NCBI GenBank assembly: GCA_029226225.1
Contig: JAQXXU010000067.1
Coordinates: 1-41,294, forward strand
Source: Lachnospiraceae bacterium
GTDB lineage: Bacteria; Bacillota; Clostridia; Lachnospirales; Lachnospiraceae
Reading direction: 5' to 3'
Length of the DNA stretch: 41,294 bases
Below the pieces are notes generated by a model. It saw only the letters and a list, made by a program, of their open reading frames with translations. It was not told the DNA's origin and ran no database searches. This document shows, one piece after another, positions 39,160 to 41,294 of this stretch; the stretch's first letter is position 1; every line of letters starts with the position of its first letter. The position numbers and the translations under genes were made by a program.

Positions 39160-41294
39160 CAGCCTCTCTGTCTCCTTCCTGCAATCACTCCAAGCTCCCT
39201 GTTCATCTGCGGTGCAATACTGCCGACCAGGGTACCGCTGTCCAGTACCACCTGCGTATTGCTCATCTGCGGGAAATACTGACCCATAAGCGAGAGTAAC
39301 TGATTTCCTAATGACTGTATCGCCTTAACAGTCTGCTCCGATCCGGACGCAGATGATATCATCCCCATCAGCCTGTCAGTACCCACCACAAGCTCCGATC
39401 CGTTTCCGTCACCGAATCCCTTCATGCCTGCAGGCGTTCCGAGTACCGTGGGACTGTCAAACATCACAGCGTTGTCATATGCTTTTTTGTACCAGTCCAC
39501 AGACAGTTTAGGGACAGACGGAGGCTTTATCGACAGCTTGCCCGTTATCTTGAAATGCGGCAGTTTTATCTTCGGCAGGCTTAATTTACACCCGGAAAAG
39601 AAATTCTTTACTTTATCCAGACCGCCGCTCACCACATTTTTTATGGTCCCCATTTTTTCGGAAAAAGCATTCTTCATTTCTCCTAGCTTAGTTCTCGCAG
39701 AACTTAACGCATTGCCCAGCTTTCCGCCCGTCAGCTTGTTTATCACATCAAAACCCGCTTTCCATACGTTCTTATATCCTTCAAGTGCTGTTCCTATTAC
39801 TCCCTTTATGCCTCCGCCCTTAGCCTGTACGGAAGCCTTGATATTATCCCATGCAGCTGACGTGTTGGATTTTACTTTGTCCCATGCTCCGCCAATCGTT
39901 GTCTTAATGCCATTGAATACATTCCCCGTGTTGGTCTTTATCGTGTTCCAGGTCTTTCCGAGAGAATCCTTAAGCCCTCCGGCAAAATCTCCTATCCCCT
40001 TGAAAAATCCCTTTATGCCCTCCACGGCACCGGACACAATGCTCTTTATCCCGTCCCACAGACCGATCCAGAAATTCCTGAACGCCTCCGACTTGTTCCA
40101 CAGAGCAATGAATCCGAGCACAAGAGCGGCAACCGCAGCAATCACGAGCATTATAGGATTAGCAGAGAGAACACCCCATAATCCGGTAAATACTCCCTTC
40201 AGCTTTCCAATCGTTGCAGGAATCTTTGCTATCTGGGGTGCCAGCTTCATCACGGCTCCGACACCCGAAGCCATCTTGCCTATGACTATAAGTGCAGGAC
40301 CGACAGCCGCCGCAATCCCCGCAATAGTCGTTATCAGCTTCTGTGTCGCCGGATCGAGCTCCATGAACTTATTCATGACTCCGATCACGTTCTCCATCAG
40401 CCTCTGGAAAGCAGGAGCCACAGCCTCTCCGACAGTCACCTTTAACACGTCAAAAGTGGATTTCAGCTGCTCTATCGTTCCGCCGGTTCCTGACATCAGG
40501 GCATCCGCCATGCCTTTGGACGATCCCGTCACATCATCAAGGGCGCTCCGCAGTCCCGAAACTTCTTCAGGTGACGACTGGATCAGCGTCAACCATTTTG
40601 ACATCTGGTTTTTACCGTAAATATTACTTGCAGCTTCGAGCTTTTCCTGATCAGTCAGCCCGGAAAATGCACTGTTCAGATTGGCTATAACCTCCGGCAT
40701 AGACTTAAGCGTGCCATTATCATTGAAAATAGCATACGTCTGTCCTGTCGATAAGCCCAGCTTATCCATAGCCTTTGCGCCTTCGGACGCAGGGGACGCC
40801 AGACGCGCCAGACCTGTCTTTAATGCGTTGGCACCCTCCGAGCCGGATATACCCGCATTCCCGAATACTCCCGTAAGCGTGGCCAGATCCTTCACATCCC
40901 ATCCTACGGTCTTACAGATCGGACCGGCTACAGATATCGAGCTGAATAATTCAGATGTGGTTGTATTTGCCTGTGCTTGAGCCTTCGCCAGTACATCAGA
41001 ATACTTTGACGCCTCTGAGCTGTTGGCTCCGAACATTTTGAGTGAATTTCCGAGCCCTGACGTCACCTCGGACAGATCGGTCCCGGTAGCGGCCGCCAGA
41101 CTCATCGCAGGAGTCAGCATATCAGTCGCCTGTTTTGCGGTAAATCCCTGACGCGCAAAATTAAGCGTTGCATCAGTCGCATCCTGCATTCCATATACAG
41201 AACTTTTCGCAGACGTGCCTATCTGTTTCCACAGCCCCTCAAAATCCTTTGCAGTATTTGAAGTGTTCCCCATCGTCTGTTTTACGAGATTGAA
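39159..41294 (-). CDS. Phage tape measure protein, partial (5' end outside the window)
   Basis: The frame stays open to the window edge (upstream of the ATG at 41273 it reads FNLVKQT), so at least 711 residues and an unknown amount more. QGFTAKQATDMLTPAMSLAA and GTDLSEVTSGLGNSLKMFGA are the conserved TP901-type core. MEDVIGVMNKF-like helix, IAAAVGPALIVIGKMASGVG and LVIAAVAALVLGFIALW are hydrophobic stretches (the second is read MLVIAAVAALVLGFIAL). The last third is Gly/Lys/Thr-rich. It sets tail length and helps DNA entry. Confidence 0.92.
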   Translation of the reverse strand, partial: FNLVKQTMGNTSNTAKDFEGLWKQIGTSAKSSVYGMQDATDATLNFARQGFTAKQATDMLTPAMSLAAATGTDLSEVTSGLGNSLKMFGANSSEASKYSDVLAKAQAQANTTTSELFSSISVAGPICKTVGWDVKDLATLTGVFGNAGISGSEGANALKTGLARLASPASEGAKAMDKLGLSTGQTYAIFNDNGTLKSMPEVIANLNSAFSGLTDQEKLEAASNIYGKNQMSKWLTLIQSSPEEVSGLRSALDDVTGSSKGMADALMSGTGGTIEQLKSTFDVLKVTVGEAVAPAFQRLMENVIGVMNKFMELDPATQKLITTIAGIAAAVGPALIVIGKMASGVGAVMKLAPQIAKIPATIGKLKGVFTGLWGVLSANPIMLVIAAVAALVLGFIALWNKSEAFRNFWIGLWDGIKSIVSGAVEGIKGFFKGIGDFAGGLKDSLGKTWNTIKTNTGNVFNGIKTTIGGAWDKVKSNTSAAWDNIKASVQAKGGGIKGVIGTALEGYKNVWKAGFDVINKLTGGKLGNALSSARTKLGEMKNAFSEKMGTIKNVVSGGLDKVKNFFSGCKLSLPKIKLPHFKITGKLSIKPPSVPKLSVDWYKKAYDNAVMFDSPTVLGTPAGMKGFGDGNGSELVVGTDRLMGMISSASGSEQTVKAIQSLGNQLLSLMGQYFPQMSNTQVVLDSGTLVGSIAPQMNRELGVIAGRRQRG

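Larger units (their letters stand above)
27059..41294 (-). mobile_element. Prophage (siphovirus), one end; continues past the window
   Basis: Gene order from the att side: two serine recombinases, small regulatory genes, two small genes of unknown role, endolysin, holin, a small membrane gene, tail fibre proteins, tail spike, distal tail protein, tape measure. This is the late-gene order of siphoviruses of Gram-positive bacteria, all on one strand. Capsid, packaging, replication and repressor genes are expected past 41294. Confidence 0.9.

Noticed and set aside
39424-40620. 398-codon plus-strand ORF
   Set aside because: Lies fully inside the tape measure gene, on the opposite strand, with Pro/Ser-rich antisense composition and no ribosome binding site; a shadow.
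1-41294. CRISPR arrays, tRNA or rRNA genes, diversity-generating retroelement
   Set aside because: No spaced direct repeats, no tRNA cloverleaf noticed, no rRNA sequence, and no reverse transcriptase with template repeat in the window.

Overview
The window reads as a chromosomal segment of a Gram-positive anaerobe of the class Clostridia, most likely family Lachnospiraceae. This is inferred from AGGAGG-type ribosome binding sites, the gene families (a DUF4250 protein beside purD, VanZ-like and CNNM proteins, the PyrK/PyrDB type of dihydroorotate dehydrogenase, Tad-like genes with very small pilin-like ORFs) and a serine-integrase siphoviral prophage. No rRNA or tRNA is present to fix the genus. 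Every gene I accept is on the minus strand, so transcription runs from high to low coordinates.

Layout from left to right. (a) 1-132: 5' end of a group II intron, placed directly behind an intrinsic terminator (133-171). (b) 178-2152: an exported CbiK-type cobaltochelatase behind a cobalamin riboswitch. Its C-terminal NEAT-like domain is thrown out of frame at a run of nine A. (c) 2182-6741: purE-purM-purN-purD, then a DUF4250 gene and a membrane-anchored protein. (d) 6813-12908: TPR lipoprotein, pyrC, pyrF, pyrK, pyrD, pyrE, a VanZ-like protein and a small membrane protein, very tightly packed. (e) 12968-14233: a CNNM/CorC-type membrane protein. (f) 14314-27058: a surface-structure locus holding a class B sortase, a BspA-like leucine-rich repeat protein with an atypical sorting signal, a 1,897-residue secreted beta-helix protein, pseudopilin-like proteins, two minute pilin-like ORFs too short for ordinary gene callers, a TadB/C-like platform protein and the C-terminal part of a TadA/CpaF ATPase. 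(g) about 27059-41294: the end of a prophage with two overlapping large serine recombinases, a Zn-ribbon/HTH protein, lysis genes, tail fibres, tail spike, distal tail protein and a tape measure protein that runs off the window.

The most interesting region is (f) plus the junction with (g). A Tad-like system appears to feed a sortase-anchored and secreted surface apparatus. Three consecutive genes start with the same Met-x-x-Ile-x-x-Tyr-Gly signature, which looks like a type IVb pilin that begins at its mature N-terminus without a leader. The ATPase of this system is cut just after the conserved Glu-Ala-Arg box, exactly where the prophage starts. The prophage may therefore work as an excisable off-switch for the surface system, which is inference and not shown by this sequence alone.

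Other points worth attention are the A9 frameshift tract, a promoter nested inside a terminator at 2096-2152, a probable leaderless start of the pyr operon, and a serine recombinase with a second copy of its recombinase domain. The regions without genes are short. The longest, 27059-27297, holds the att junction, a terminator and a long dyad.
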